DNA of 64,000 nucleotides from Thiocystis violacea. Its GTDB lineage: Bacteria > Pseudomonadota > Gammaproteobacteria > Chromatiales > Chromatiaceae. The notes under the pieces were generated by a model that made no database searches, was not told the DNA's origin, and saw nothing but the letters and a program-made list of their open reading frames with translations. Below, piece by piece: positions 1 through 9,839 of the stretch (positions within the stretch are counted from its first letter, which is position 1; every line of letters begins with the position of its first letter). The position numbers and the translations under genes were made by a program. Location of the stretch: assembly GCF_016583565.1 (NCBI RefSeq), contig NZ_NRRF01000001.1:124001-188000 (forward strand), given 5' to 3'.

Positions 1-1
1 G

Positions 2-901
2 CCGGTCACGGCCACCAAGGTCGACCAACTCCTGGAGCAGGTCACCGCGCTCAAGCGCCCGCTGCCGATCGGCACCAGCGAGGATGCACGCAAGCGCTTC
101 AAGGTCGCGGATGACGGCTACGTCCGTCGGCTGACCCTGGAAGGCGCGGACGGCCAATCCACCACCCTGGTCCTCGGCGAGACGCCCGGTTTTCGGCGCA
201 TCTTCGGCCGCACCGCGGACGACTCCGAGGTCTACGACCTGCCGCTGGCACTGTCCGACGTGTCCAACCGGCGCGACGACTGGGCGCAGACCGGGCTGCT
301 GAAGCTCGATCAGGAGAAGATCAGCAGCGTCTCCGGCAAGGATTGGACCCTGACCAAGAACGAACAGGGCTGGAGCCTCGCCGAGAGCACGGAGCCGCTC
401 GACGAGGGCGCGGCGAAGGCGCTGGTCGCCAAGGTCGCCAACCTGGGGTATCGCGGCGTGCTCGGGACCGAGGACGACCCGGCCTATCACCAGCAGGAGC
501 CCGTCCTGGAGTTGAGTATCCAGCTCGATGACGGCGGCACGCGCGCCTATCGCATCTCCAAGGCGGAAGACGGTGAAGATTACGTCCTCAAGGATGCCGC
601 GCGGCCCTATTACTTCAAACTCTCGACGTTCGATCTGGAGGGACTGCTCGACCTGGACCGCTCCAAGCTCATCGTCCAGCCGGAGGCGCCGAAGGCCGAA
701 GCCGCCAGCGAACCGCCGGCGCCTCAGCCCGCGGATACGCCAGAGCCGACCGAGACCAGCGAGCCCGAGGCATCGACGAGCGACGCCGAATCAGCACCGT
801 CTGAATCGCCAGAGGCGCCCGCGCAGGTCCAAGCGCCCGCCACCGAGACGCCACCCCCGCCTGCACCGCCCGCGCAGCAGGCACCCACCCAAGCGCAGTA
901 G
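2..901 (+). CDS. DUF4340 domain-containing protein, 3' part
   Basis: The gene enters from the left edge already in frame at base 2 and stops with TAG at 899-901, so about 299 residues are visible and the true start is outside. The visible part has the alternating beta-strand pattern of DUF4340 (for example LTLEGADGQSTTLVLGE and VYDLPLALSDV). Such proteins usually sit beside ABC-type export or gliding-like auxiliary genes, but no such partner is visible here. The last 75 or so residues are a low-complexity tail rich in Pro, Glu, Ala and Thr, which looks like a flexible linker with no fold. The biochemical role is unknown. It is convergent with the membrane glycosyltransferase downstream. Confidence 0.75.
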   Translation, partial: PVTATKVDQLLEQVTALKRPLPIGTSEDARKRFKVADDGYVRRLTLEGADGQSTTLVLGETPGFRRIFGRTADDSEVYDLPLALSDVSNRRDDWAQTGLLKLDQEKISSVSGKDWTLTKNEQGWSLAESTEPLDEGAAKALVAKVANLGYRGVLGTEDDPAYHQQEPVLELSIQLDDGGTRAYRISKAEDGEDYVLKDAARPYYFKLSTFDLEGLLDLDRSKLIVQPEAPKAEAASEPPAPQPADTPEPTETSEPEASTSDAESAPSESPEAPAQVQAPATETPPPPAPPAQQAPTQAQ

Positions 902-1484
902 CCCGCCAATCCGCCGCCAGCCGCGTCACCCGACCAGCTGGCGGCGGAGGGAGCGGAGGGTCAGGGAGCGGAGGGTCAGGGGAGCGGAGGGTCAGTTCTC
1001 GCATCGTCGCAACTCCTCCCACGCCCGCCAAATGGATACCAAAGCGCGAAAAGATGAGCGCGGGCGATGCCAAGGCGGGCAGCGCGCAGGACTTCCAGCG
1101 GATCGAGGATGTGCTGGCGGACCTGATTCATCGGCTCTGATCCGCCGCCGCTCATCAGACCCAGCGCGGAGATCGCGGCCTTGAACTGATTCGCAACAAC
1201 AGCGACACGCATGACACCCTAGCTGCAGGCTTACGGCTATGCCGTCCCAGTGGCCGCTGCACTGAAGGGCGCGTCCATTCCGGTCCCCGGCCGCATCCTC
1301 ATGGCTGCGACAGCAATCCCCGCGGCGCGGCGATGCCACTAAAAAGCAGAAAGCCCAGACCGAGCCTCGCAATCACGCACGCGTGACGACGAGACTCGAC
1401 CTGGGCTTAACACCACACAGCCAACTCGAGAGGTGCGCCGCCGGCTTACCCGGCGCCGCGCCTGAAGCGTCGGCCCTCTAGGCT
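902..1484. other. Intergenic region without a supported gene
   Basis: This 583-base gap lies between two convergent genes. It starts with a short tandem repeat, listed separately. Short reading frames exist on both strands (for example 1054-1140 plus and 976-1212 minus), but none has a convincing ribosome binding site, family motif or neighbour, so I do not call them genes. No clear terminator hairpin with a T-run was found. A weak GC hairpin occurs around 1440-1460. Confidence 0.5.
951..995. repeat. Triple 14-nt tandem repeat
   Basis: The unit GAGCGGAGGGTCAG occurs exactly three times, at 951-964, 966-979 and 982-995, separated by one or two G residues. It lies 50 bases downstream of the DUF4340 stop codon in non-coding DNA. 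Its function is unknown; slipped-strand expansion is the simplest origin. Confidence 0.8.
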
Positions 1485-3092
1485 CTAACCGCCGGTTACT
1501 GGGGCTGCCTCGCCCGAAGCAGCCGGCGGCGGCTCGCTGGTCTCCGGCGCAGGAGATGCCGCTGGAGTGGCCGTGGGCTCGACCGGTGCTTCGGTCGCCC
1601 CAGACTCAGCCGATTGCGGCGCCTGTGTGATCACGAGCGGCAGCTCCATCGCGAGCCCGGTCACCATCCCGCGCTCTTTGACCAACTGATCCACCCAGGG
1701 CTGATGCAGCATCAGGAGCGACCAGACCATGACGATACCGGCCGGCCAGGCGAGCAGCGCCGAGGCGCTGGGCGCACGATAGCGCATCAGAATCCACAGC
1801 CAGAGCACGGTCAGAAACGCGGCAGCCAAGTAGGTCCACTCTTGGAACCGGAAGGCATGATCCGCCGGCAAGACCGCCGCCAGCTGCTCGACCTCCGGAA
1901 GCTGGCCTTGGTATTTGAGGTAGATCCAGAGCCCCCAACCCGCCACCGCCAAGAGCCCGAACAGCAGGGCCGAGAACCACTTGAGCGGCATCACCAGGAG
2001 GCCCGGCATACGGGTCAGCCCGCCGACCCCAATCACAGCCAGCGGCACCAGTAGCAGCATCGCATGGATTGGCCGCGCGGCCTCCGCGGTGAGCAAGATG
2101 GCCCAACCGACGACCGAGAACAGCAGCGCCAGGCGCACGCCAGGCAAACCGAATAGCGCACCCGGGCGAAGGATCAGGGCCAGCCCGGCGAGCAGCCAAG
2201 CAGGAAATGCCATGATCAGGAAGGTCCACAGCCACTGCAGATTGTGCTCTGGAGTCCCAACCCCCGCATGATCCAGGTAGAGGTGGATGTTGTTTCCCCA
2301 CAGCCAGAGATCGAAGAGCTGCGGGTCACGCTCATGCAGCAGCCAAGGCCAGATCAAGAGCCAGGGCGCGGCGAACAACACGCCGAGGAGCATGCCCCGG
2401 ACTTGACGCTCGAATCCGCCAACGGTAGCCAAGAAAGGCATCAGCAAGGCCGTGACACCAAGTATCGCGGGGCCGATGAGCCCCTTGGACAGGAATGCGA
2501 TGCCAGCGCCAGTGCCGAGCCAGAGCCCCCCCCAGAAGACGCGCCGCGGCACGAGCAAGAGGCCGTAGAGCCCCATCGTCGTACCAGCCATCAGCGCGCT
2601 GTCGGCGACGACATCGTGCCCAAACCAAACGATGCCGAGGGTGCCGATCAGAAGCAAAACCGTCATCGCCCCGGTCGGCCCGACACCCTTGGTCTCGGCG
2701 GGTTTCCAGGTCAGTCGCCCAAGAAGCCAGGCAAAGCTCAGGGTGAGCGTCAGAAAGACGCCGGTCGCGAGCCGAGCGGCATCGCGCGGCGGCAGATAGT
2801 CACCCAAGCGCTGGGACAGCTCCGCGGCCGTCATGTAATAGAGCGAAGGCGACTTCAGGTTCGGCTCACCGCCGCGCATCGGCACGACAAGATCACCGCT
2901 TTCGGACATGGCCTGCACCGTCTCGAGGGTCTGCACATCGTGCAGTTTCCAGGGCTCATGCCCGACGAGACCTGAGGCGATAAAGGCGATGGCCAGGATT
3001 AGGGTAAGGAGCCAAAGCCAGGAGCGTTGTTGTTTCGGTGTTTTATCTTTTTCCGACTTGGCATCGGATTTTTGTTTATCTGGTTCAGCCAT
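1485..3092 (-). CDS. ArnT/PMT-like integral membrane glycosyltransferase
   Basis: This 535-residue protein has a short charged cytoplasmic N-terminus, about 11-12 hydrophobic segments and a large loop after the first one, the plan of the PMT/ArnT (GT83, GT39) polyprenyl-phosphate sugar transferases. The first loop carries HDVQTLETVQAM, at the place where the family has its catalytic acidic motif, followed by KSPSLYYM, which matches the family's KPPLYYW-like motif. The lipid-sugar donor and the acceptor cannot be read from the sequence. The C-terminus has a Pro/Ala/Glu-rich tail of about 50 residues, similar in composition to the tail of the convergent DUF4340 protein. ATG at 3092 is chosen because GAGGA lies 9 bases upstream; a TTG at 3110 is a weaker alternative. 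Confidence 0.75.
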   Translation of the reverse strand: MAEPDKQKSDAKSEKDKTPKQQRSWLWLLTLILAIAFIASGLVGHEPWKLHDVQTLETVQAMSESGDLVVPMRGGEPNLKSPSLYYMTAAELSQRLGDYLPPRDAARLATGVFLTLTLSFAWLLGRLTWKPAETKGVGPTGAMTVLLLIGTLGIVWFGHDVVADSALMAGTTMGLYGLLLVPRRVFWGGLWLGTGAGIAFLSKGLIGPAILGVTALLMPFLATVGGFERQVRGMLLGVLFAAPWLLIWPWLLHERDPQLFDLWLWGNNIHLYLDHAGVGTPEHNLQWLWTFLIMAFPAWLLAGLALILRPGALFGLPGVRLALLFSVVGWAILLTAEAARPIHAMLLLVPLAVIGVGGLTRMPGLLVMPLKWFSALLFGLLAVAGWGLWIYLKYQGQLPEVEQLAAVLPADHAFRFQEWTYLAAAFLTVLWLWILMRYRAPSASALLAWPAGIVMVWSLLMLHQPWVDQLVKERGMVTGLAMELPLVITQAPQSAESGATEAPVEPTATPAASPAPETSEPPPAASGEAAPVTGG

Positions 3093-3161
3093 GATTGTTC
3101 CTCGCTGCAAAACCTTGCGCAGGATAGCACAATGTCAATTCACGTTAGAATTCTCTAATGT

Positions 3162-5321
3162 TCAAGGTGCGCTTGAACGCGCGCGGACACCGCGAATCAG
3201 AAAGCTGACGACCTCACTGGCAGGCAGAGGACGGCTGAAGAGATAGCCTTGGGCCTGAGCGCATCCCAAATCGACCAAGAGGTTCCGTTGCGCCTGCGTC
3301 TCCACCCCTTCGGCAATCGTCGAGAGATTCAATCCGCGCGACAGTGCAACGATGGCGCTGACGATCGCCGCGTCGGTCGGGTCCTCGCCCAGCTCAATGA
3401 TGAAGCTGCGATCGATCTTGAGGGTGTCCAGAGGAAAACGCTTGAGGTAGGCGAGCGAGGAGTATCCAGTTCCGAAATCATCCACCGAGAGCTTGACGCC
3501 GATCTCTTTCAGCGCATGAAGCTTGGCCCTGACCTCGACGGCATCGGCCATCAGGATACGCTCGGTCAGCTCCAGCTCGAGGCATTCGGATGCGGTGCCT
3601 GTCTCCGCCAAGAGCTGAGTGACGGTTTCGACCAGTCCGGGCTCCAGGAACTGGCGGCTCGCAAGATTGACCGCCACCCGCACCGGTGCGTATCCGGCCT
3701 CGCGCCAGGCGCGCAGTTGCAAGCAGGCCGCGCGGATCACCCAATCACCCAATTTGACGATGAGCCCGCTCTCCTCGGCGATCGGAATGAACTCGCCCGG
3801 CGGGACCGGCGGTCGATCCGCGGGAAACCAACGCAGCAAGGCCTCGAAGGCGACGACCTCGCCAGTCGCCAGATCGATCTGGGGCTGATAATGCAGCTCC
3901 AGTTCATCGTTCTCCAGCGCGCGATTCAGCCGGGCCTCGAGACCAATCCGCTCAGCGGCGCGCCGATTCATCTCCGTCGCATAGAAGCGAAAGCAGTTGC
4001 CACCTTCCGCGCGCGCGTGCATCAAGGCCGTATCGGCCTTCATCAGCAGCTCATTGACGTCAGTGCCATCCTCGGGACCGAGCGCGATCCCCACGCTGCA
4101 ACTGAAGAAGACTTCCTCGGTCATCGCCTGAATCGGCGCGGCGAGAGCCTCCATGACGTGCTGAACAAAGAGCGGCACGCCCGCGATATCCCGGAAGCCC
4201 GTCAGCGCGATCATGAACTCATCACCCCCCGACCTGGCCAGCGCGACAAGGGTCTCATGCTGCACGTCTGGCTGGATGAGCGGCCCGAAGGATCGCGTCG
4301 TCTGAACGATTCTTGCCGCAACCGTCCTCAGGACTTCATCCCCGGCCGTGTGCCCCAGGGTGTCGTTGATCCGCTTGAAGCGATCGACATCCAGAACGAT
4401 GAGCGCCAACAAACCGCCCACCTCAGAGGCCGCCGATAGGGCGCGCTGTGCGTATTGGATGAACTCATCCCGGTTGAACAGGCCCGTCAAGGCGTCGTAG
4501 GCGGAGAGGCGATGAATGCGCTCTTCCGCCTCGCGGCGCTCGGTGATGTCTTGCATGACGAACCGCAATTGCATCGGCTCCCCACGATCATCGACCTGCA
4601 CCCGACCCTGGGAGAAGAGCACGCGCTCAGCCCCGTCTGCCCGATTCAGGCGGTGCGCCAGGCCGAAGCCGTCTTGCCGCTCCAACGCCTCGCCAACGGC
4701 GTGGGTCACGGCAGAGCGATCCTCCGGGTGGACGGCTTCGAGGAAGTCCGCGTAGGAGACAGACTCCGCCGACGCCTCCCAACCGAAAATCCGCAGGATC
4801 TCCTCAGACCAATCGGCCTGCCCCGTCCTGAGGTTCCAGACCCAATCGCCGAGGTGCGCGAGCCGATGCGCATCGTGGAGCCGACCCTCGCTCTCCCGCA
4901 GTGCCTTGAAGCTCTCATTGGCGCGCATCAGGTAGCGAACGCGCTGAGCGAAGATCGACCAGCTGATCGGCTTGATGATGAAGTCCGTGGCACCGCGCTC
5001 GTAGGCATCGACGATGGCGCCGGCATCATCCAGGCCGGTGGCGATGAGAATGGGGACATCCGCCCCCCCGGGCAGGGAGCGAATCCGTTCGCAGGCCGTC
5101 AAACCGTCCAAGATCGGCATCTCGACGTCCAGCAGGATCAGGTCGAATTGGGCGTCCTGAAACAGCGCGACCGCTTCGGCACCGTCGCTCGCCTCATCGA
5201 TGCGCACGTCGAGATCCGCTAGGGCGGCGCGCGCCAGAAGACGCACCATGGCATCATCGTCCACGATCAGGATGTGCTTTGCCGCCTTGGTTTCGAGGGA
5301 TTCAGGCATGGTGTTGGGCAT
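3162..5321 (-). CDS. Response regulator REC-PAS-GGDEF-EAL
   Basis: This 719-residue soluble protein has four domains in order. A receiver spans about 15-130, with acidic DDD at 21-23, phosphoacceptor Asp65 in LILLDVEMP and the conserved Lys in IIKP. A PAS domain spans about 145-270. A GGDEF domain spans about 275-450 with intact SGGDEF at 364-369. An EAL domain spans about 465-705 with FEALLRW and the DDFGTGYSS loop. It should make and/or degrade c-di-GMP under control of phosphorylation. Its ATG follows the TGA of the hybrid kinase gene directly with no spacer, so it is very likely the last gene of that operon and a likely phosphoryl target of the kinase's Hpt domain. Which of its two opposing activities dominates cannot be predicted. 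Confidence 0.93.
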   Translation of the reverse strand: MPNTMPESLETKAAKHILIVDDDAMVRLLARAALADLDVRIDEASDGAEAVALFQDAQFDLILLDVEMPILDGLTACERIRSLPGGADVPILIATGLDDAGAIVDAYERGATDFIIKPISWSIFAQRVRYLMRANESFKALRESEGRLHDAHRLAHLGDWVWNLRTGQADWSEEILRIFGWEASAESVSYADFLEAVHPEDRSAVTHAVGEALERQDGFGLAHRLNRADGAERVLFSQGRVQVDDRGEPMQLRFVMQDITERREAEERIHRLSAYDALTGLFNRDEFIQYAQRALSAASEVGGLLALIVLDVDRFKRINDTLGHTAGDEVLRTVAARIVQTTRSFGPLIQPDVQHETLVALARSGGDEFMIALTGFRDIAGVPLFVQHVMEALAAPIQAMTEEVFFSCSVGIALGPEDGTDVNELLMKADTALMHARAEGGNCFRFYATEMNRRAAERIGLEARLNRALENDELELHYQPQIDLATGEVVAFEALLRWFPADRPPVPPGEFIPIAEESGLIVKLGDWVIRAACLQLRAWREAGYAPVRVAVNLASRQFLEPGLVETVTQLLAETGTASECLELELTERILMADAVEVRAKLHALKEIGVKLSVDDFGTGYSSLAYLKRFPLDTLKIDRSFIIELGEDPTDAAIVSAIVALSRGLNLSTIAEGVETQAQRNLLVDLGCAQAQGYLFSRPLPASEVVSFLIRGVRARSSAP

Positions 5322-8300
5322 TCAGGCGGCGATGTTGCGCGCGATCTGTTCGAGCGCCTGCTTCGCGTCCAAATAATTGCGCTCCATCAGCGCCACCTGC
5401 CTGGCGGCACCATCTGCGGAGCGATTGCGTGCGCGCAGCTCCAGATCCCACGCCAGGGCGGCAAGCGCGCGCGCTCCAACGTGAGCACTGCTCGATTTGA
5501 GCGAATGCGCGGCACGCCGCATCCCCTCGTGATCGAGGTGCTGCACCGCCTCGCGCAGACTCTGCAGCAGCCGCGGTGTCTCCTCGAGGTAGATGTTCAC
5601 CACCTCCTTCACCAGGTCCGGCTGACCGGGCTGCTGCAGGGCATGGATCGATTCAAGCACCTCGTGATCCAAGACGCCGTCACTGGTGCGACCAAAGCGC
5701 TGTGGACGCCCCGGCGCCGGCTCAGGCAGCCGCTCCGGCTCGACGTCGCGGCCTTGACCAAGCCAGTGGCTCAGCGTCCTCCTGAGCGTGCCGATCCCCA
5801 ATGGCTTGACCAAGAAGTCGTCCATGCCGGCGGCAAGACAGCTTTCTCGATTGGCCTCGATACCATCCGCAGTCAGGGCGATGATCCTGGTATGCCTGCC
5901 ACTGCCCCGCTCCAGCTCGCGCAGTCGCCGTGTCGCCTCCAGGCCATCCATTCCGGGCATCAGACAATCCATGAGGACCAGGTCATAGGCCGTGCCTTGC
6001 ATGGCATCCAAGGCCTCGAGCCCGTTCACGGCCAGGTCGACCGGATAGCCCAAGCGGTTGAGCATCATGCTGGCGACCTCTTGATTGGTGCGATTGTCGT
6101 CGGCCAAGAGAATCCGCGCCGGCGGCATATCCGCCGACCCATCGAGCGCGGGGATATCGGACACGCGCAGACCCAGTGCCACATGGATGGCGTTGAGCAG
6201 CACCGCGCGGCGCACGGGCTTGGCCAGCACGGCGTCCACCTCGTTGAGCTGGGTGACGGTTTTCCGGCGATTGCCACCCTGGCGCATCATCATCAGGATG
6301 CGCAGGCTCGACATGTCCGGACTGGCACGGATCAGGCGCACGAGCATCGCGCTGCCAATGCCCGGCATCTCCTGATCCAGCAACACCAGGTCATAGGGCC
6401 GTCGCGCCTTGACGGCGTCGCTGAGGCGATCCACCAGCGAGGCCCTGCCGGGATCGACATGCGCCTCCATGCCAAAGGCGGCGCACTCAGCCTGGAGGAT
6501 CGCCGCCACCTCCGCATTCTTGTCGACGATGAGAATACGGCGCCCGGATGCCGGCTGCGCCATCGGCTCGGCAGCCGCCGAACAGGCGGGCAAGGGCAGC
6601 GTGAGATGGAACACCGAGCCCTGGCCCGGCTGACTCTCGACACCAATCTCACCGCCCATGGCCTCAACCAGCCGCTTGGCGATGGTGAGGCCCAGCCCGG
6701 TTCCACCGAAGCGGCGCGTGGTGGAGCTATCCGCCTGAGTAAAGGACTCGAAAATCGCTTGACGCTGCGCCTCGGTCACTCCCAGGCCGGTGTCGGCCAC
6801 CTCGATGCGATAGCCTGGAGCGGTCGCCATCGACGCGCGCCTCACATGGACGATGACTTGTCCCAGGTCGGTGAACTTGATGGCGTTGCCGACCAGATTG
6901 GTGATGACTTGACGAATCCGCAGTGGGTCGCCTTGAGCGGCGGTCGTCAGTCCCGGCTGCACGCTCAATGCGAGATCCAGCCCCTTGGTATGCGCCAGTG
7001 GTGCCAGCAGGTCCAGAACGTCCTCGATCTCCTCGCGCAGATCGAGATCCTGGTATTCCAGGCACACCTTTCCGGCGTCGATCTTGGCGTAGTCCAGCAC
7101 ATCGTTGACCACGGCGAGCAGCGTCTCGGCCGAGCGCTGGATGGCGTCTGTCAGCCGTTGCTGGCCACTGTCGAGGCGTGTCTCCAGCAGCAACTGGATG
7201 GTGCCGAGCACGCCGTTCATCGGGGTGCGAATCTCATGACTCAAGGTGGCCAGCAAGCGACTCTTGGCCGCCGTGGCCTCTTCAGCGCGTTGCAGCTCCA
7301 TCAGACGCCTGATACGTCGCGTGTGTAGCGCCACATAGACCCTGAGAAGCCCCGCAATCAGGGCGGCATAGAGCGCAAAGGCCCACCAGGTCAGCCAGGG
7401 CGCCGGGAATACGCGCACACCGATCGACAGCCCCTCCTCGTTCCAGACACCGTCGTTGTTGGCCGCCTTGACGCGCAGGGTATAGCGTCCCGCCGGCAGA
7501 TTGGTGTAGGTCACCAGCGAGCGGTTGCGCCCCTGGAGCCAGTCCGCGTCGAAGCCCTCCATCTTGTACATGAAGCGGTTGCGTTGCGGATCCGCGAAGT
7601 CAAGCACCGCAATCTCGAAGGCAAGCGTGCGGTCGGCATGACGGACCTCGATGTTGCGGAGATCGGCGAGCGGGCGGTCGAGCTCGACGGGCCGATCGTT
7701 GATGAGGAAGGCGGTCAGCGCGACCGGCGGCGCGTGCGTGTTCTCGCGCATCTCACGCGGATCGAAGGCGTTGAAGCCGCGCGCACCCCCAAAGAACAAG
7801 CGCCCATCGGCCCCGCGGAAATGCGCCCCTTGATTGAAATCCTCGCTCTGCAAGCCATCGCCGACGTCATAGTTCTTCACCTTCCCGGTCACGCGGTCGA
7901 TCCGTGACAGCCCACGGTTGGTGCTGATCCAAATGCCGCCGGAGGCGTCGCTCTCGATCCCCTGGATGACATCGCTCGGCAAACCCTGCTTGCGGGTCAG
8001 ATGTTCAAAGCGCGCACGCCCCAGACGCCGGTCGGCGCCCCGCCAGCGGTTGAGACCACCCTCGGTGCCGATCCAGAGATCGCCGCCGTCATCGAGATGC
8101 AGCGACAGCACGCTATCGTCGCTCAGACTCAGGGCATCCGCGGGGTCATGCCGAACTTGCTGGAAGGTGCCGGAGCGCGGATTGAAGCCATTGAGTCCGC
8201 CCCCGTGCGCGCCGATCCAGATCAGACCATGGTCCTTCTCCGGCTCGATCGCGACCAACTGATCACTACTCAGGGTTTGTGGATTGGTGGGATCGGCGCG

Positions 8301-9839
8301 GAAGTGCGTGAAACGCCCGGTGGCGCGGTCCAGGCGATTGAGCCCAGCGCGAAAGGTGCCGACCAGCAGGCCGCCGAGGCCGTCATCGCTGATGAAGGTC
8401 ACGCCGTCGGCGCTCAGGCTGCGCGGATCCATGGGGTCGTAGCGATACCGCGTGAAGCGGCCCTCCGCGGCATCCCAGCGGTTGAGGCCGCCCGCCATGG
8501 TGCCGACCCAGAGCACGGCGTCCTGATCCATGTACAGTGACATGACCCGATCGTCACCGAGGGCGCCCGGATCCCGCGGATCCGCCCGAAAATGGCGAAA
8601 GGTTCCGCTGGCGCGGTCGAGCGCGTCCAGTCCGGCGCCGTAGAGGCCGACCCAAAGCGTCCGGGCGTCCTCGGCGAAGGAGGTGACGACGCTCCCCCCA
8701 AGCCCTTGCGGATGATCGGGAGCAGAGGTCTCGCGCAGAAAGCGTCCAGCCAGCAGGTTCCAGTGATTGAGTCCGGCATAGGTGCCAACCCAGAGGACGC
8801 CGCCCTGGTCCTGGAAGATGGCGGTCACGCGGTCTTCGCTCAGGCCGAGCGGATCTTGCGGATCATGACGGTGCTGCGCGAAGCCGTCCTCTCCAGGGCC
8901 GCGGTGATAGAGACCGGCGTCCGTCGCCACCCAGAAGCCGCCGGTGCTGTCCTCGAAGATGTCGCGCACCATGCTGTCGGCGGACGCCTCCCCGGCATCC
9001 GCCGAGTCGAGCGGAACCGGGACGAAGGTCGCGGCCGCGGCGTCGAAGCGCGCCAGTCCGCTGTCATAGGTGCCGACCCAGAGCTGACCCGTGCGATCGA
9101 CATAGACCTTACTGACCCGGTTGCTGCCGAGGCTGTGCGGATCCGCTGCACTGTGACGATAGTGCGTGAACTGGCGGGTTGCGGGATCCAGTCGAGCGAG
9201 GCCGCCACCGTCCGTGCCGATCCAAACGAAGCCATTGCGGTCGCCCTGGATGCTGCGCACGCTGGCGTGCCCGAGGCTATCGGGGCCAAGGTCCATGTAG
9301 GGGAAATGCACGAAGGTCTCGGCGTTGGGCTCCAAGAGGTCGAGGCCCTGATCGTCGGTCCCGATCCAGAGTCGGCCGGCCGCATCCTCATAGAGGGCGC
9401 GGATGCGGTCGCTCCCCAGCGACAGCGGAGCAGCGGCATCATGGCGATAGTGGCGCAGCTTCAGCGTCTTCGGATCGAGGCGGTCGAGACCGCCGCCGTA
9501 GGTTCCGACCCACAGAAAACCCTCCCGATCCAGGATCAGGGCGTAGATCCAGTTGTGCGACAAGGACTCGGGGTCCTGAGGATCCTTCAGCAGTGCGATG
9601 AAGCGGCTGCCGTCGTAGCGGTTCAGACCCTCCTGGGTCCCAACCCAAAGGAAACCGGCGTCATCCTGAGCAATGGCGTTGACGATGGCTTGAGACAAAC
9701 CCTCACTGACCGAGAGACGGCCGAAGGGAATCGGATCCCCGTTCGCCCGCGCGTTCCCAGGCAGACCGGCGGACACCAGGAGCACCAGCAGCATCGCCAG
9801 TCTCGGCCAGTGCACGCCAAGCGCGGGGCGCGCGGTCAT
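5322..9839 (-). CDS. Propeller-sensor hybrid histidine kinase with two receivers and Hpt
   Basis: This 1505-residue protein has a signal peptide or anchor at about 1-32, then roughly 14 two-component-regulator-propeller repeats (pattern [14 protein letters not shown] with following DP..SL.xD turns) to about 690, enough for two seven-bladed propellers. A Y_Y_Y domain ([32 protein letters not shown]) and one membrane helix near 810-830 follow. The cytoplasmic part has HisKA ([10 protein letters not shown]), HATPase_c ([15 protein letters not shown]), REC1 (LLDQEMPG), REC2 ([11 protein letters not shown]) and a C-terminal Hpt ([13 protein letters not shown]). It is a periplasmic ligand sensor feeding a multistep phosphorelay. 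Its ATG overlaps the preceding gene's TGA (ATGA) and its TGA abuts the response regulator ATG. The ligand is unknown; related Bacteroidetes sensors bind glycan breakdown products, but that should not be assumed here. Confidence 0.92.
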   Translation of the reverse strand: MTARPALGVHWPRLAMLLVLLVSAGLPGNARANGDPIPFGRLSVSEGLSQAIVNAIAQDDAGFLWVGTQEGLNRYDGSRFIALLKDPQDPESLSHNWIYALILDREGFLWVGTYGGGLDRLDPKTLKLRHYRHDAAAPLSLGSDRIRALYEDAAGRLWIGTDDQGLDLLEPNAETFVHFPYMDLGPDSLGHASVRSIQGDRNGFVWIGTDGGGLARLDPATRQFTHYRHSAADPHSLGSNRVSKVYVDRTGQLWVGTYDSGLARFDAAAATFVPVPLDSADAGEASADSMVRDIFEDSTGGFWVATDAGLYHRGPGEDGFAQHRHDPQDPLGLSEDRVTAIFQDQGGVLWVGTYAGLNHWNLLAGRFLRETSAPDHPQGLGGSVVTSFAEDARTLWVGLYGAGLDALDRASGTFRHFRADPRDPGALGDDRVMSLYMDQDAVLWVGTMAGGLNRWDAAEGRFTRYRYDPMDPRSLSADGVTFISDDGLGGLLVGTFRAGLNRLDRATGRFTHFRADPTNPQTLSSDQLVAIEPEKDHGLIWIGAHGGGLNGFNPRSGTFQQVRHDPADALSLSDDSVLSLHLDDGGDLWIGTEGGLNRWRGADRRLGRARFEHLTRKQGLPSDVIQGIESDASGGIWISTNRGLSRIDRVTGKVKNYDVGDGLQSEDFNQGAHFRGADGRLFFGGARGFNAFDPREMRENTHAPPVALTAFLINDRPVELDRPLADLRNIEVRHADRTLAFEIAVLDFADPQRNRFMYKMEGFDADWLQGRNRSLVTYTNLPAGRYTLRVKAANNDGVWNEEGLSIGVRVFPAPWLTWWAFALYAALIAGLLRVYVALHTRRIRRLMELQRAEEATAAKSRLLATLSHEIRTPMNGVLGTIQLLLETRLDSGQQRLTDAIQRSAETLLAVVNDVLDYAKIDAGKVCLEYQDLDLREEIEDVLDLLAPLAHTKGLDLALSVQPGLTTAAQGDPLRIRQVITNLVGNAIKFTDLGQVIVHVRRASMATAPGYRIEVADTGLGVTEAQRQAIFESFTQADSSTTRRFGGTGLGLTIAKRLVEAMGGEIGVESQPGQGSVFHLTLPLPACSAAAEPMAQPASGRRILIVDKNAEVAAILQAECAAFGMEAHVDPGRASLVDRLSDAVKARRPYDLVLLDQEMPGIGSAMLVRLIRASPDMSSLRILMMMRQGGNRRKTVTQLNEVDAVLAKPVRRAVLLNAIHVALGLRVSDIPALDGSADMPPARILLADDNRTNQEVASMMLNRLGYPVDLAVNGLEALDAMQGTAYDLVLMDCLMPGMDGLEATRRLRELERGSGRHTRIIALTADGIEANRESCLAAGMDDFLVKPLGIGTLRRTLSHWLGQGRDVEPERLPEPAPGRPQRFGRTSDGVLDHEVLESIHALQQPGQPDLVKEVVNIYLEETPRLLQSLREAVQHLDHEGMRRAAHSLKSSSAHVGARALAALAWDLELRARNRSADGAARQVALMERNYLDAKQALEQIARNIAA

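Noticed and set aside
976..1212. Small minus-strand frame in the first intergenic region
   Set aside because: It overlaps the 14-nt tandem repeat and lacks a convincing start or conserved motif.
3249..4439. Long plus-strand frame opposite the REC-PAS-GGDEF-EAL gene
   Set aside because: It mirrors the codon pattern of the real gene on the other strand, has no family features, and long antisense frames are expected in GC-rich DNA.
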